Under the pieces are notes generated by a model. It did not search any database and was not told where the DNA came from. It saw nothing but the letters and a program-made list of their open reading frames with translations. Below, piece by piece: positions 26,997 through 36,171 of a DNA stretch of 64,000 bases. Source of the DNA: Shewanella mangrovisoli (lineage in GTDB: Bacteria > Pseudomonadota > Gammaproteobacteria > Enterobacterales > Shewanellaceae); the NCBI RefSeq assembly GCF_019457635.1, contig NZ_CP080412.1, positions 1,054,001 through 1,118,000 of the forward strand, read 5' to 3'. How positions within the stretch are numbered: position 1 is the first letter of the stretch; each line of letters starts with the position of its first letter. The position numbers and the translations under genes are program-made.

Positions 26997-27947
26997 CTAC
27001 TCCTGCCAAGTCTCAACTAGGCCTTGGCTACTGATACTAACCACTTTATTGGTATCTCGAATTGCCACAGAGTATACAACGGCTCCTCGGTTTTGGCTGT
27101 TTTTAGTCAGCGCAATTTGCCACTTAGCAATAGGTTTACCCGTTTGGCGTTGCCAGAGTATGACTTCGCGCGCGGGCGTACCAGTGAGCAACTGAGTGTC
27201 TTGCTTGGCGAAACGTACCGCCGAGAAGGTCATTTGCCGACGTTTAATCTCTAATTGATTTAACAGCTTACCATTGGTGTTGTCCCAAATCTTCGCCTCA
27301 TTGGTACTGCCATTGGTAAAGCTTAAAGTGCCGCTGTCGTTGAGTGCCACCTTAGTTACTCGGCTACCTATATCCCAAGTGTGGATAGGCTGCCCCGTTT
27401 GCGCCTGCCACAGGATAGCCTGCATATCATTGGAGCCTGAGAGGGCAATACGGCCATCGGCGGAAAGCGCGACGGTATTGACCCTTTCCTTATGGCCTAA
27501 AAATTTAATCAATGCCGTTTTGGCCGCATTGAGCGACATCACACTGCCATCGTTCAAACCGATCAGTAAGGCGCCATTGTTAGCTACCGCTACACTCTCA
27601 CCCGAGGTGGGCAGCGACCACCATCCGCGGGATTTGCCGTCGGCTATTGTCCATAGGGCAACTGAATCGCGGCTTAACGAGGCGGCGAACTCGCCGTTAG
27701 CGGAAATGGCGGTGGCCGTGACGCCAGTGTTGAGGTCGCCATGCACCCATTGGTACTTGAGACTGTGGGTGGGTAGGTCCCAACATTGCACACCTTGGCT
27801 TTGGGTGGCGACAATGGCGATATTGCCGTCGCTAGAGAGGCTCGCGCTGTATGAAGGTTCCTGTGAAAGCACTCGAATATCATCGGCTTTGGGCTGACAG
27901 GCCGCTAAAAAAAGTGTGCAAAATACCAGCAGTAGGGTTTTCTTCAT
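26997..27947 (-). CDS. WD40-repeat lipoprotein
   Basis: The 316-residue protein has a lipoprotein signal (MKKTLLLVFCTLFLAAC). Several WD40-type blades follow, for example HKERVNTVALSADGRIALSGSNDMQAILWQAQTGQPIHTW and TAISANGEFAASLSRDSVALWTI, predicting a beta-propeller on an envelope membrane. Such propellers usually scaffold protein complexes. It heads the operon with slyX, def, the COG3014 lipoprotein and the LpoB-like lipoprotein. AGGAG precedes the ATG. Confidence 0.88.
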   Translation of the reverse strand: MKKTLLLVFCTLFLAACQPKADDIRVLSQEPSYSASLSSDGNIAIVATQSQGVQCWDLPTHSLKYQWVHGDLNTGVTATAISANGEFAASLSRDSVALWTIADGKSRGWWSLPTSGESVAVANNGALLIGLNDGSVMSLNAAKTALIKFLGHKERVNTVALSADGRIALSGSNDMQAILWQAQTGQPIHTWDIGSRVTKVALNDSGTLSFTNGSTNEAKIWDNTNGKLLNQLEIKRRQMTFSAVRFAKQDTQLLTGTPAREVILWQRQTGKPIAKWQIALTKNSQNRGAVVYSVAIRDTNKVVSISSQGLVETWQE

Positions 27948-28101
27948 GAACTTGCTCCTAAAGTTGGTGTCTCTAGTCCGGTAGAGTGAGATTAATCACA
28001 GTTAACACATAACAGAATCTAGTTGGTATAACCCAGATAACTAGTATACAGTTGTCGCGCTTAGGTTATTGTAACCGCTTGAGGATGCTGAGGAAGCTTT
28101 A

Positions 28102-28872
28102 ATGAAATCGATTTATAAATTATCGTTAGTTGCATTGGCTGTTATTGGCCTATCTGCTTGTAATCAAGAAGAAAAAGCAACAAATGCAAGCACAAATGTT
28201 GAATTAACGACTGAAGCACAAAAAGAAGCCTACAGTGTTGGCGCTTCAATCGGTCGTTATATGTCTGGCCATATCAAAGAGCAAGAAGAATTAGGCCTGC
28301 CAGTTGACCGTGCGCTGATCGTGACTGGTTTTACTAACGGTCTGAATGATCAACTGAAATTAACCGAAGAAGAAATGCAAACCATTCTTCAAGGTTTAGA
28401 CAAAAAGTTAAACGACAAACGCACAGAACAAGCTAAAGCCATTGCAGCGAAAAACATCGAGGACGGTAAAAAGTTCCTCGAGGAAAACAAAGCTAAGCCT
28501 GGCGTAGTAACCACTGAATCGGGCCTGCAATACGAAGTGTTAACACCAGGTTCTGGTGACAAGCCAGCGGCTGAAGACACTGTAGAAGTGGATTACGTGG
28601 GTACTCTGCTTGACGGCACTGAGTTTGATAGCTCATACAAGCGTGGTCAAACGGCTAAGTTCCCATTAAACCGCGTTATTCCAGGCTGGACCGAAGGCGT
28701 ACAGTTAATGCCTGTGGGTGCTAAGTACAAGTTTGTGATCCCTGCAAACTTAGCTTACGGTGACCGTGATACTGGTACTATTCCACCAAACTCAACCCTG
28801 ATTTTTGAAGTTGAACTGAAATCAATTGAGAAAGCACAAGCGGCTCCTGCTGCAGAGCCTGCTAAAAAGTAA
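28102..28872 (+). CDS. fkpA: FKBP-type peptidyl-prolyl isomerase FkpA
   Basis: The 256-residue protein has a signal ending LSAC, so this version is probably a lipoprotein. The N-terminal helical dimerisation domain (about 40-130, with EAYSVGASIGRYMSGHIKEQ) precedes the FKBP catalytic domain (about 145-245, VEVDYVGTLLDGTEFDSSYKRGQ and VIPGWTEGVQLMPVGAKYKFVIP). It acts as chaperone and prolyl isomerase on periplasmic proteins. GAGGAAG precedes the ATG, and a terminator follows the gene. SlyX lies divergently upstream beyond the WD40 gene. Confidence 0.93.
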   Translation: MKSIYKLSLVALAVIGLSACNQEEKATNASTNVELTTEAQKEAYSVGASIGRYMSGHIKEQEELGLPVDRALIVTGFTNGLNDQLKLTEEEMQTILQGLDKKLNDKRTEQAKAIAAKNIEDGKKFLEENKAKPGVVTTESGLQYEVLTPGSGDKPAAEDTVEVDYVGTLLDGTEFDSSYKRGQTAKFPLNRVIPGWTEGVQLMPVGAKYKFVIPANLAYGDRDTGTIPPNSTLIFEVELKSIEKAQAAPAAEPAKK

Positions 28873-28918
28873 TTTGCTGTGACAACAACTTAACTCGGGT
28901 TAAGTTTTGCACTCATAG

Positions 28919-28947
28919 AATACCGCCCACCTAGGGCGGTATTTTTT
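28919..28947 (+). terminator. Intrinsic terminator after fkpA
   Basis: AATACCGCCC/GGGCGGTATT hairpin followed by seven T. Confidence 0.93.
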
Positions 28948-29497
28948 TGCATTCGAAATGACTAAGCAGTGCTGTAAGCGATACAAATAAAACCATGGGG
29001 CAACTTGTTTAACCGTTTTACATCATCTCGCAAACGACCAAGGGCTAGGCTTTTTAAATAGAGTTAGCGTTTAAAAGAGGATAAAGGCGTATTCTTTTGA
29101 CGACGAATAATATTTCAAAATAATGATCAAATAATTAAGTTTTAAATTAATTGCCATAATTTAAATTATCGAAAACGCCTATTTTATTCGGTGTGGCATT
29201 CTTAAAAATATCATCAAAATATCACATTTATTTTTTGATTGTTATTTGCTCGTTTTTACTCTGATATATCACTGTGATGTCTTTATCTTACTTATTGTTT
29301 TCTTACCGCTTAATACTTTTGTGTTATATCACTGTTCTGTATATAGGACAGTTTGAGTTGTAAAATTTCATTTCTATCAATATCTTATGAATGCATAGTG
29401 GGATCTTCCCCTCTTTTTTTAGCTTTTCAACTCTGGAATAATCCGCCCGCACGTTAATAAAAATTAGCGGCGATATTATAATAATGGGGTTGATAAT
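28948..29497. other. Long AT-rich region upstream of the nuclease gene
   Basis: About 550 bp without a supported ORF. It holds an exact 11-bp direct repeat TATATCACTGT at 29265-29275 and 29325-29335, spaced 60 bp. An imperfect inverted repeat, ACTGTTCT/AGGACAGT, lies at 29331-29352. These are candidate regulatory sites for the nuclease gene; I cannot name the regulator. Confidence 0.45.
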
Positions 29498-32110
29498 ATG
29501 GATAATGTTAATAAGTTAACGGCTATTTCTTTAGCTGTGGCCGCAGCTTTGCCAATGATGGCAAGCGCTGATGTGATGATCACTGAATATGTTGAAGGTA
29601 GCTCGAACAACAAAGCTATCGAATTGTATAACAGCGGTGATACGGCAATTGATCTGGCGGGTTATAAACTCGTTCGTTATAAAGATGGCGCCACTGATGC
29701 TTTAGATATGCAAGCATTAGATGGACAAAGTATTGCGCCAAAATCCACAAAAGTGATTTTAAACTCAAGCGCAGTCATTACCCTGCCTCAAGGTGTCGAT
29801 AGTTTTTCGGGCACGTTAAGTTTTAACGGTGGTGATGCGGTTGCCTTAGTTAAAGATGGTGCCGTAGTCGATATTATCGGTGATGTGCCCACGCCGACAG
29901 GATGGGGCCTCGATGTCACCCTGCAGCGTAAACTCGATTCATTAGTCGCCAACACTGTTTTTAATCCTGCCCAGTGGGAACAATTACCTAAGGACACTTT
30001 CACCGGTTTAGGTTCGCTAGAAGCGGCGACTGAGCCTGAAACCCCCGTCTTTAGCTGCAGCGGCGCGAAAATCGTCCCTATTTATCAAGTCCAAGGTGCG
30101 GGTGAATCCAGCCCTTATGTACCTGAAGGCGCATTCGAGTCTGAAACCGAAGTGACGGTTCGCGGCGTAGTGACCGCCCGTGGTGAGAGCTTATTTAAAG
30201 GCTTCTACCTCCAAGAAGTGAAAGGCGATAACTCGCCATACACCTCCGACGGTGTGTTCGTGTTTTTAGGTGAGAATCCACCTGAAGCGATTCAACCAGG
30301 GGTTGAAGTCTGCGTTCAGGGTAAGGTGAAGGAATACTTCGGCCTAACCCAAATCGATATTAAAGCCGATAAGAAATTTGAAGTGGGTGCTAAGGGCGAA
30401 GTCCCTGCTGCAACACCATTCTACGTGGCTGATGGCGAAACCTTAGCGCAAGCATTAGAGCGCTACGAAGGCATGAACGTGAAACTGGATGCGGGTAGCG
30501 ATCTGAAGATCAGCCGTACCTTCAGTTACGATTATGCGGGCCGTCGTAATAACATGTTGGTGTCTTACAAGGCGCCGTTGATGAAGCCGACTCAGCTCTA
30601 TCCAGCATTGTCACCAGAAGCGACGGCGTTAGTTAAATCTAACCTTGAAAATCAGCTGTTTATCGAATCTGACTACAAGCCAGCCGACGGTGTTATCCCT
30701 TACTTCCCTGACTTTAACGTCGAAACTGGTTATATCCGTGTGGGTGACCAACTGACTAACCTTGAAGGGGTGATTGGTTACAGCTACGGCGCCTACCGTT
30801 TAGTGGCAACCAATACTATTACCGCTGGCGACTTTATCCGCGGTGACGATAGAACCGACGCGCCAAGTGTGGCCACTAAGGGCGATATCCGTGTTGCTAG
30901 CTTTAACGTGCTGAACTTCTTTAACGATGTGGTCGGTGGTGATACTAACCCATCGGGCAGTAACCGCGGCGCATTAACCGAAGAAGAAATGCTGCTGCAA
31001 CGCGCGAAAATCGTCAGCGCGATTACCGCCATGAACGCCGATATCGTCGGTTTAATGGAAATCGCTAACAACGGCTTTGGTGAAAAGAGCGCGATTAAGA
31101 ACTTAGTCGATGCCTTAAACGAGAAGCAAACCGCTGACAATGCTTACAGCTTCGTTGAAATCACCGATGAAGATAAATACGACGGTAAGTACTTCGGTAG
31201 CGATGCCATCACTGTGGGTATGCTTTACCGCGCGGGTAAAGTGAGCCTAGCGGGTGCGGCTCGCGCGATCGACACCCCTGAGCAACACGCGACAGCTGGC
31301 AGTGTGACTCGCACTAAAGACGGCAAGACTGAGACTAATCCAGGTAACGATGCTTACCAACGTCACAGCTTAGCGCAAACCTTTAAGATCCATGATGAAA
31401 ACTTAACCGTTGTTGTTAACCATCTGAAATCTAAAGGTTCAGGCTGTTTAGAAGATTGGGTCAACTTCGAAGAGTCAGTCGATCCTGCCGATCAGCAGGG
31501 CAAGTGTAACGCCTTCCGTGTATCGGCGGCTAAAGTGCTCGGCGAAGCCTTAAAAGACGTTAAGGGCGATCTGCTGGTGATTGGCGATATGAACGCCTAC
31601 GGCATGGAAGATCCTATCCGCGTATTGACCGATTACGATGCGAGCAAGTCTGAGCGCGATATCATGACTGCCTCTTGGACTACTCTTGATGGCAAAGTGT
31701 TTGAGCGCCAAGGTAGCAAGATTGAGAAGGGCTATGGCCTAATCAACCTCAATACCAAGGCCCATGGCGCTGGTACTTACTCATACAGCTACAACGGTGA
31801 GTTAGGTAACCTCGACCATGCCTTAGCAAACACCAGTCTTGCCAAGCGTTTAGTGGATATCGAAGATTGGCATATCAACTCGGTTGAATCTAACCTGTTC
31901 GAATACGGCAAAAAATTCTCTGGCGAACTGGCCAAATCTGAGAATGCTTTCTCAGCCTCTGACCATGACCCTGTGATCGTGGCATTAAGCTACCCAGCGC
32001 CGGTTGAGCCACCAAAACCTGAGCCAAAGCCAAAGGATGATGGTGGTGCATTAGGATACTTAGGTTTAGCCTTACTATCCCTATTCGGCCTGCAACGCCG
32101 TCGCCGTTAA
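29498..32110 (+). CDS. exeM: Extracellular nuclease ExeM (LTD, endonuclease domain, GlyGly-CTERM)
   Basis: The 870-residue secreted nuclease has a signal peptide (to about residue 24, MMASA). A lamin-tail domain follows (about 25-150, VMITEYVEGSSNNKAIELYNSG), then an OB-like region (about 200-450). The endonuclease/exonuclease/phosphatase domain (about 460-835) includes VASFNVLNFFND, IVGLMEIANNGF, VVNHLKSKGSGC, GDMNAYGMEDPIR and SDHDPVIVAL. The C-terminus is a linker PKPEPKPKDDGGALGYLG, a hydrophobic stretch and RRRR: a GlyGly-CTERM signal processed by rhombosortase in type II-secreting bacteria. In S. oneidensis ExeM of the same layout and length degrades extracellular DNA and affects biofilms. 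Confidence 0.93.
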   Translation: MDNVNKLTAISLAVAAALPMMASADVMITEYVEGSSNNKAIELYNSGDTAIDLAGYKLVRYKDGATDALDMQALDGQSIAPKSTKVILNSSAVITLPQGVDSFSGTLSFNGGDAVALVKDGAVVDIIGDVPTPTGWGLDVTLQRKLDSLVANTVFNPAQWEQLPKDTFTGLGSLEAATEPETPVFSCSGAKIVPIYQVQGAGESSPYVPEGAFESETEVTVRGVVTARGESLFKGFYLQEVKGDNSPYTSDGVFVFLGENPPEAIQPGVEVCVQGKVKEYFGLTQIDIKADKKFEVGAKGEVPAATPFYVADGETLAQALERYEGMNVKLDAGSDLKISRTFSYDYAGRRNNMLVSYKAPLMKPTQLYPALSPEATALVKSNLENQLFIESDYKPADGVIPYFPDFNVETGYIRVGDQLTNLEGVIGYSYGAYRLVATNTITAGDFIRGDDRTDAPSVATKGDIRVASFNVLNFFNDVVGGDTNPSGSNRGALTEEEMLLQRAKIVSAITAMNADIVGLMEIANNGFGEKSAIKNLVDALNEKQTADNAYSFVEITDEDKYDGKYFGSDAITVGMLYRAGKVSLAGAARAIDTPEQHATAGSVTRTKDGKTETNPGNDAYQRHSLAQTFKIHDENLTVVVNHLKSKGSGCLEDWVNFEESVDPADQQGKCNAFRVSAAKVLGEALKDVKGDLLVIGDMNAYGMEDPIRVLTDYDASKSERDIMTASWTTLDGKVFERQGSKIEKGYGLINLNTKAHGAGTYSYSYNGELGNLDHALANTSLAKRLVDIEDWHINSVESNLFEYGKKFSGELAKSENAFSASDHDPVIVALSYPAPVEPPKPEPKPKDDGGALGYLGLALLSLFGLQRRRR

Positions 32111-32159
32111 TCGAGAGTTTGCACGCTCACGGCTAAGTTTGTGAGCTAAACTCAGAGCT

Positions 32160-32187
32160 AAGGGATGGTTTTACCATCCCTTTTTTA
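32160..32187 (+). terminator. Intrinsic terminator after exeM
   Basis: AAGGGATGG/CCATCCCTT hairpin followed by a T run. Confidence 0.9.
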
Positions 32188-32239
32188 TGGCTTGAATCGG
32201 GCGAAATGCCGAGAAGGTTAGTCAAACGGAGAAGAGAAG

Positions 32240-32695
32240 ATGGCAGTGACAGGCTCCTACCATTCAATTGAAGTGGCGAAAGCGCCACTGTGGTTTTATT
32301 TTGTCGCACTCATCAGTTTGTTATGGAACATCATGGGTTTATTGGCATTTGTTATTCAAATGACCATGACGCCTGAGGCTATGGCGCAGATGAGCCCAGA
32401 TCAGATAAAACTCTATGAATCGACACCCGCCTGGCTCGACTTTGTGTTTGGTTTTGCGGTGGTTTCTGGCGTTATTGGTTGTCTGTTGTTACTCGTTAAA
32501 AAAGCCTTTTCTTATAAAGTGTTGCTCGCGTCCCTGGTCGCCGTATTGGTGCAGATGGGCTATGTCTTTGGGATTCAGCAGGCGGCAGCGGTATTAGGCA
32601 GCGATGCCCTTATGATGCCGAGTGTGGTGAGCCTGTGGGGGCTGTTTTTAGTCTGGTTTAGTCGTTTGGCTGTCACAAAGCATTGGTTAACTTAG
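32240..32695 (+). CDS. Four-TM membrane protein of unknown function
   Basis: The 151-residue protein has hydrophobic segments near residues 17-40, 62-82, 87-107 and 121-140. A polar loop between the first two (MTPEAMAQMSPDQIKLYES) is probably periplasmic. I do not recognise the family beyond a generic small inner-membrane protein common in gammaproteobacteria. A purine-rich ribosome binding site (GGAGAAGAGAAG) precedes the ATG. Confidence 0.75.
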   Translation: MAVTGSYHSIEVAKAPLWFYFVALISLLWNIMGLLAFVIQMTMTPEAMAQMSPDQIKLYESTPAWLDFVFGFAVVSGVIGCLLLLVKKAFSYKVLLASLVAVLVQMGYVFGIQQAAAVLGSDALMMPSVVSLWGLFLVWFSRLAVTKHWLT

Positions 32696-32803
32696 GCGTA
32701 GCGACTCCTTGCCGTCTTATACTGATTAAGCCAATGCGTATGTGTTGAACTTCAGTCACTTCTTAGTAAACTGCTAGCTGGTTTTCTTTACTAGGATGTT
32801 GAA

Positions 32804-33241
32804 ATGAGTATTTGGTTTAGACCTGTCACCTTAGAGGATTGTGCCCGTTTAGATGCTGGTATGGGGGGCAAAGGCACCTTGATGCAGACTCTCGGGATTG
32901 AGATCAGCGAGATTGGCGATGACTATATGAAGGCGACTATGCCTGCCACGCCCGCGGTACATAATCCCTTAGGCATAGTTCATGGCGGTGCTAACGTGGC
33001 GCTGGCCGAAACGGTTGCCAGCTATGCCGCAAACTTTGCGGTGGATTTCGAGCAATATTATTGTGTTGGACAAGAGATTAACGCCAACCATTTACGCGCT
33101 TCGCGTAATGGCGTACTGACCGCGACGGCTAAACCGGTTCATTTGGGAAAACGCAGTTCGGTGTGGGAAATCTTAATCCATAATAGTGCAGGGGAGTTGA
33201 CCTGTATTTCACGGATGACGGCGGCGGTAGTAAAACGCTAA
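32804..33241 (+). CDS. menI: Hotdog-fold acyl-CoA thioesterase, MenI/YdiI-like
   Basis: The 145-residue protein resembles E. coli YdiI/MenI in length and motifs. These are HNPLGIVHGGANVALAETVAS, with the catalytic acidic residue in ALAET, then VGQEINANHLRASRNGVLTA and PVHLGKRSSVWEI. MenI hydrolyses 1,4-dihydroxy-2-naphthoyl-CoA in menaquinone synthesis, a quinone central to anaerobic respiration in Shewanella. The family also includes EntH and PaaI proofreading thioesterases, so the substrate is inferred by similarity. Confidence 0.82.
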   Translation: MSIWFRPVTLEDCARLDAGMGGKGTLMQTLGIEISEIGDDYMKATMPATPAVHNPLGIVHGGANVALAETVASYAANFAVDFEQYYCVGQEINANHLRASRNGVLTATAKPVHLGKRSSVWEILIHNSAGELTCISRMTAAVVKR

Positions 33242-33294
33242 CAAGGCTCAACCAACCTGTTTTAGTTGTATCAATCGATAAATAAGGACGTGAT

Positions 33295-33540
33295 ATGGAT
33301 AGTGCAATGATGTGGGAATGGGTTGGTTATTTAGCGTCTGTGGTGGTGGCCATCTCTTTGATGATGTCTAACATCAAAAAGTTACGCTGGTGGAACTTGC
33401 TGGGGTCGGCATTATTCGTTGCCTATGGGGTAGCGATACAAGCTTACCCGGTGGCGGCGGTTAACTTTTTTATCGTAATAATCGATGCCTATTATTTGGT
33501 CGTCATCTATCGCGAACAGGCGGCCTCTGTCAATGAGTAA
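33295..33540 (+). CDS. YgjV-like small membrane protein
   Basis: The 81-residue protein has three hydrophobic segments, starting WVGYLASVVVAISLMMSNIKKLRWWNLLGSALFVAYGV. The arrangement recalls the YgjV family of inner-membrane proteins. AAGGA lies eight bases before the ATG. Function unknown. It follows the thioesterase gene by 53 bp and may be co-transcribed with it. Confidence 0.75.
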   Translation: MDSAMMWEWVGYLASVVVAISLMMSNIKKLRWWNLLGSALFVAYGVAIQAYPVAAVNFFIVIIDAYYLVVIYREQAASVNE

Positions 33541-33822
33541 TATGTAGCACTTTGAATCAATTGAAGTATTTTTTAAGTTTGTCTTAAGCTCGAGTTCTCA
33601 TTTTTGCCAAGTCGGTTTGCGTTACGGCTGGCATACTCTTTATTCTGTCGCTGGCTATTTCATCGCATACGGGGAGTGAACTTTACTCCCTGAATGATCT
33701 AAGCACTCTTCGTTAATCTGAAATGCAGATTGTTTGAATCTATATTAATCGCTTTATTGAATCTGTATCTTTGTCTATTCTAACTCCATCGACAAAACGT
33801 CGCCCCGCCAAGGAGATAAGCC

Positions 33823-33876
33823 ATGGCCACAATTTACGATTTAATTGAATCTTGGGTTAACACCAATCAAGAATGA
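33823..33876 (+). CDS. 17-codon leader ORF directly upstream of katB
   Basis: The ORF runs ATG to TGA, encoding MATIYDLIESWVNTNQE, preceded by an excellent ribosome binding site (AAGGAGAT, 33810-33817). Its stop codon overlaps the GAGGAG ribosome binding site of katB (33875-33880), and katB starts 10 bp after the stop. This geometry suggests translational coupling, so the peptide may matter less than its translation. It could also be the remnant of a small independent gene. Confidence 0.5.
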   Translation: MATIYDLIESWVNTNQE

Positions 33877-33886
33877 GGAGCAAGGT

Positions 33887-35347
33887 ATGAGTCAACAGTA
33901 TTTAACAAGCCAAAGCGGTTCTCCAATTGCTGACGATCAAAACTCATTGTCAGCGGGCGAGCGTGGTCCATTACTACTGCAAGATTGGCATTTAATTGAA
34001 AAGCTTGCCCACTTTAACCGTGAGCGTATTCCAGAGCGTGTTGTGCATGCCAAAGGCACTGGCGTATACGGTACTTTCACCCTGACTAAAGACTTAAGCG
34101 AATACACCATTGCCGACCATTTTAACGGTGTTGGTAAGCAAACTGAAACCTTCGTGCGCTTCTCTACCGTAGGCGGTGAAATGGGCTCTGCCGATGCCGA
34201 ACGCGACCCCCGTGGTTTTGGTCTGCGCTTTTATACTGCTCGTGGTAATCACGACATAGTGGGTAACAACACGCCTACTTTCTTCCTGCGTGATGGGATT
34301 AAGTTTCCAGACTTTATCCATACCCAAAAACGTAACCCATTGACGAATTTGAAAGATCCACAAGCTATGTGGGACTTCTGGTCATTAAACCCTGAAGCCA
34401 TGCACCAAGTGACGATTCTGATGTCTGACCGTGGTATTCCGGCAAACTACCGCCAAATGCATGGTTATGGTTCACATACTTTCTCGTTCTGGAATGCTAA
34501 AGGTGAGCGTTTCTGGGTGAAGTTCCACTTCAAATCGCAGCAAGGCGTGGTGAACTTAACTAATGAGCAAGCCGATAAGTTAAAGGGTATCGACCCTGAC
34601 TCATCCCAGCGCGATATGGTGGTGGCAGTGACCGATGGCAACTTCCCTCGTTGGACGGTGAACGTACAGGTTATGCCTGAGAGCGACGCCAACACTTACC
34701 ATATCAACCCATTCGATTTAACTAAGGTGTGGCCACATGGCGATTACCCGTTAATTGAGATTGGTGTGTTAGAGCTGAATCGTTTACCGCAAAACTACTT
34801 TGCCGAAGTTGAGCAAGTGGCATTAGCACCGAGCAACTTAGTACCAGGTGTAGGCGCATCGCCCGATAAGATGTTACAGGCACGTTTATTCGCCTATGCC
34901 GATGCGCAGCGTTACCGTATTGGGGCGAACTACAACCAGTTACCAGTAAACTGCCCACATGCGACTAAAGCCAACCATCATCAACGTGCGGGTGCCATGG
35001 CGGGAACGCAATGCCCGTACCACGGTAGCCAAACTGGTGGTGATGCCGCGGCCAACTATGGTCCAAACAGCACTGCGGGGGCTTTAGTGGAACCAGCAAG
35101 CTTTGCCGAGCCACCACTGCGTTTAGATGGCGAAGCGGCGCGTTACAGCCGTTACAATCAGGATGATTACACGCAAGCGGGTAATCTGTATCGCATCTTT
35201 AGCGAAGCAGAGAAAGCGCGCTTAGTGGAAACGATTTCAGGCTCACTGCGTCAGGCAAGTTTGGATGTACAGCAACGTATGCTGGCACATTTCCACAAGG
35301 CCGATGCGGATTACGGTCAACGGATCCAAACTGCACTCGGGTTATAA
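33887..35347 (+). CDS. katB: Monofunctional haem catalase KatB
   Basis: The 486-residue catalase converts hydrogen peroxide to water and oxygen. Conserved stretches include ERVVHAKGTGVYGTF (active-site His), VRFSTVGGEMGSADAERDPRGF, NNTPTFFLRDGIKFPDFIHTQKR (active-site Asn region) and ARLFAYADAQRYRIGANYNQLPVN (proximal Tyr ligand). The length matches small-subunit catalases. The ATG at 33887 has GAGGAG six bases upstream; a TTG further upstream in the same frame lies inside the leader ORF and is unlikely. No signal peptide is visible. Confidence 0.95.
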   Translation: MSQQYLTSQSGSPIADDQNSLSAGERGPLLLQDWHLIEKLAHFNRERIPERVVHAKGTGVYGTFTLTKDLSEYTIADHFNGVGKQTETFVRFSTVGGEMGSADAERDPRGFGLRFYTARGNHDIVGNNTPTFFLRDGIKFPDFIHTQKRNPLTNLKDPQAMWDFWSLNPEAMHQVTILMSDRGIPANYRQMHGYGSHTFSFWNAKGERFWVKFHFKSQQGVVNLTNEQADKLKGIDPDSSQRDMVVAVTDGNFPRWTVNVQVMPESDANTYHINPFDLTKVWPHGDYPLIEIGVLELNRLPQNYFAEVEQVALAPSNLVPGVGASPDKMLQARLFAYADAQRYRIGANYNQLPVNCPHATKANHHQRAGAMAGTQCPYHGSQTGGDAAANYGPNSTAGALVEPASFAEPPLRLDGEAARYSRYNQDDYTQAGNLYRIFSEAEKARLVETISGSLRQASLDVQQRMLAHFHKADADYGQRIQTALGL

Positions 35348-35417
35348 ACTTAATTAACCCATAAAAAGGGCCAGTGTTATCACTGGCCTTTTTGTTTATC
35401 TAAATTTAATCAATTGG

Positions 35418-35972
35418 TTAAAGCACTAGCGTTGCGACACCTAACAGGGCGAATAAAATCGCGCAGCCCCTGTGGATCCACTTCATTGGTAGTTTTTCGG
35501 CACTAAAATGCCCTGCAATAACCACTGGGACGTTCGCCAGCAACATACCCAAAGTGGTACCTGCAACCACCATGGCTAAGGCATCGTATTTAGCGGCTAA
35601 CACGACAGTCGCGATCTGGGTTTTGTCGCCCATTTCGGCAATAAAGAACAGAATAAAGGTCGCGATAAAAGGTCCCATCTTATAGAAACGGCTTTCTTCG
35701 GCGTCCACTTTATCGGGGATTAACACCCATAGCGCAATTGCAAAGAAGGAAGCGGCAACCAAGTAGCGTGCTACATCTGGGCTTACCCAGTTAATAGCCC
35801 ATTGGCCAAGCCAAGCGGCGGCAAAATGGTTAAACAGGGTTGAGAGTAAAATACCCAAGATAATCGCGGTTTTATTTTTAAATCTTGCAGCGAGTAATAG
35901 GGCAAGCAGTTGAGTTTTATCGCCAATCTCGGCGATGGCAACCGTAAAGGTTGAGGCGAGTAACGCTTCCAA
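35418..35972 (-). CDS. mneA: UPF0016/GDT1-family manganese exporter (MneA-like)
   Basis: The 184-residue membrane protein has two repeats of three helices, each with the family motif E-x-G-D-K-T (EIGDKT at 15-20, EMGDKT at 113-118). UPF0016 members export Mn2+, as MneA does in Vibrio. The TTG at 35972 is the most likely start: AAAGGA lies six bases upstream and the upstream in-frame extension is within the leader RNA. A yybP-ykoY manganese riboswitch precedes the gene, independently supporting Mn2+ as substrate. Confidence 0.92.
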   Translation of the reverse strand: MEALLASTFTVAIAEIGDKTQLLALLLAARFKNKTAIILGILLSTLFNHFAAAWLGQWAINWVSPDVARYLVAASFFAIALWVLIPDKVDAEESRFYKMGPFIATFILFFIAEMGDKTQIATVVLAAKYDALAMVVAGTTLGMLLANVPVVIAGHFSAEKLPMKWIHRGCAILFALLGVATLVL

Positions 35973-36043
35973 GTGTGATCCTTTTAGGGGTGGTTTTTGA
36001 CATAAGCACAATAGACCGTCCACCCCTAGGTGCGGTTACTGTG

Positions 36044-36165
36044 CTCAGGTCTTGCAGGACAAATCGATGATTTGCTGTAAACACCATGGCATGCGGCCAA
36101 GTATGTTGATGTTCACCCTGAATATCGATGGCTCGAAATCCAGTTAGCTACTCCCCCGAAGCGAG
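36044..36165 (-). promoter_or_regulatory. yybP-ykoY manganese riboswitch
   Basis: On the minus strand the leader reads GGGGGAGTAGCTAACTGG, then GAACATCAACATACTTGGCC, then GCAAGACCTGAGC. The elements GGGGAGUAG, AUCAACAUACU and GCAAGACC are hallmarks of the yybP-ykoY aptamer, which binds Mn2+. The aptamer is followed by about 70 nt of leader (including a possible ACCGCACC/GGGGTGG structure) before the exporter's ribosome binding site. Mn2+ binding normally raises expression of the exporter. Confidence 0.92.
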
Positions 36166-36171
36166 GAGGGC

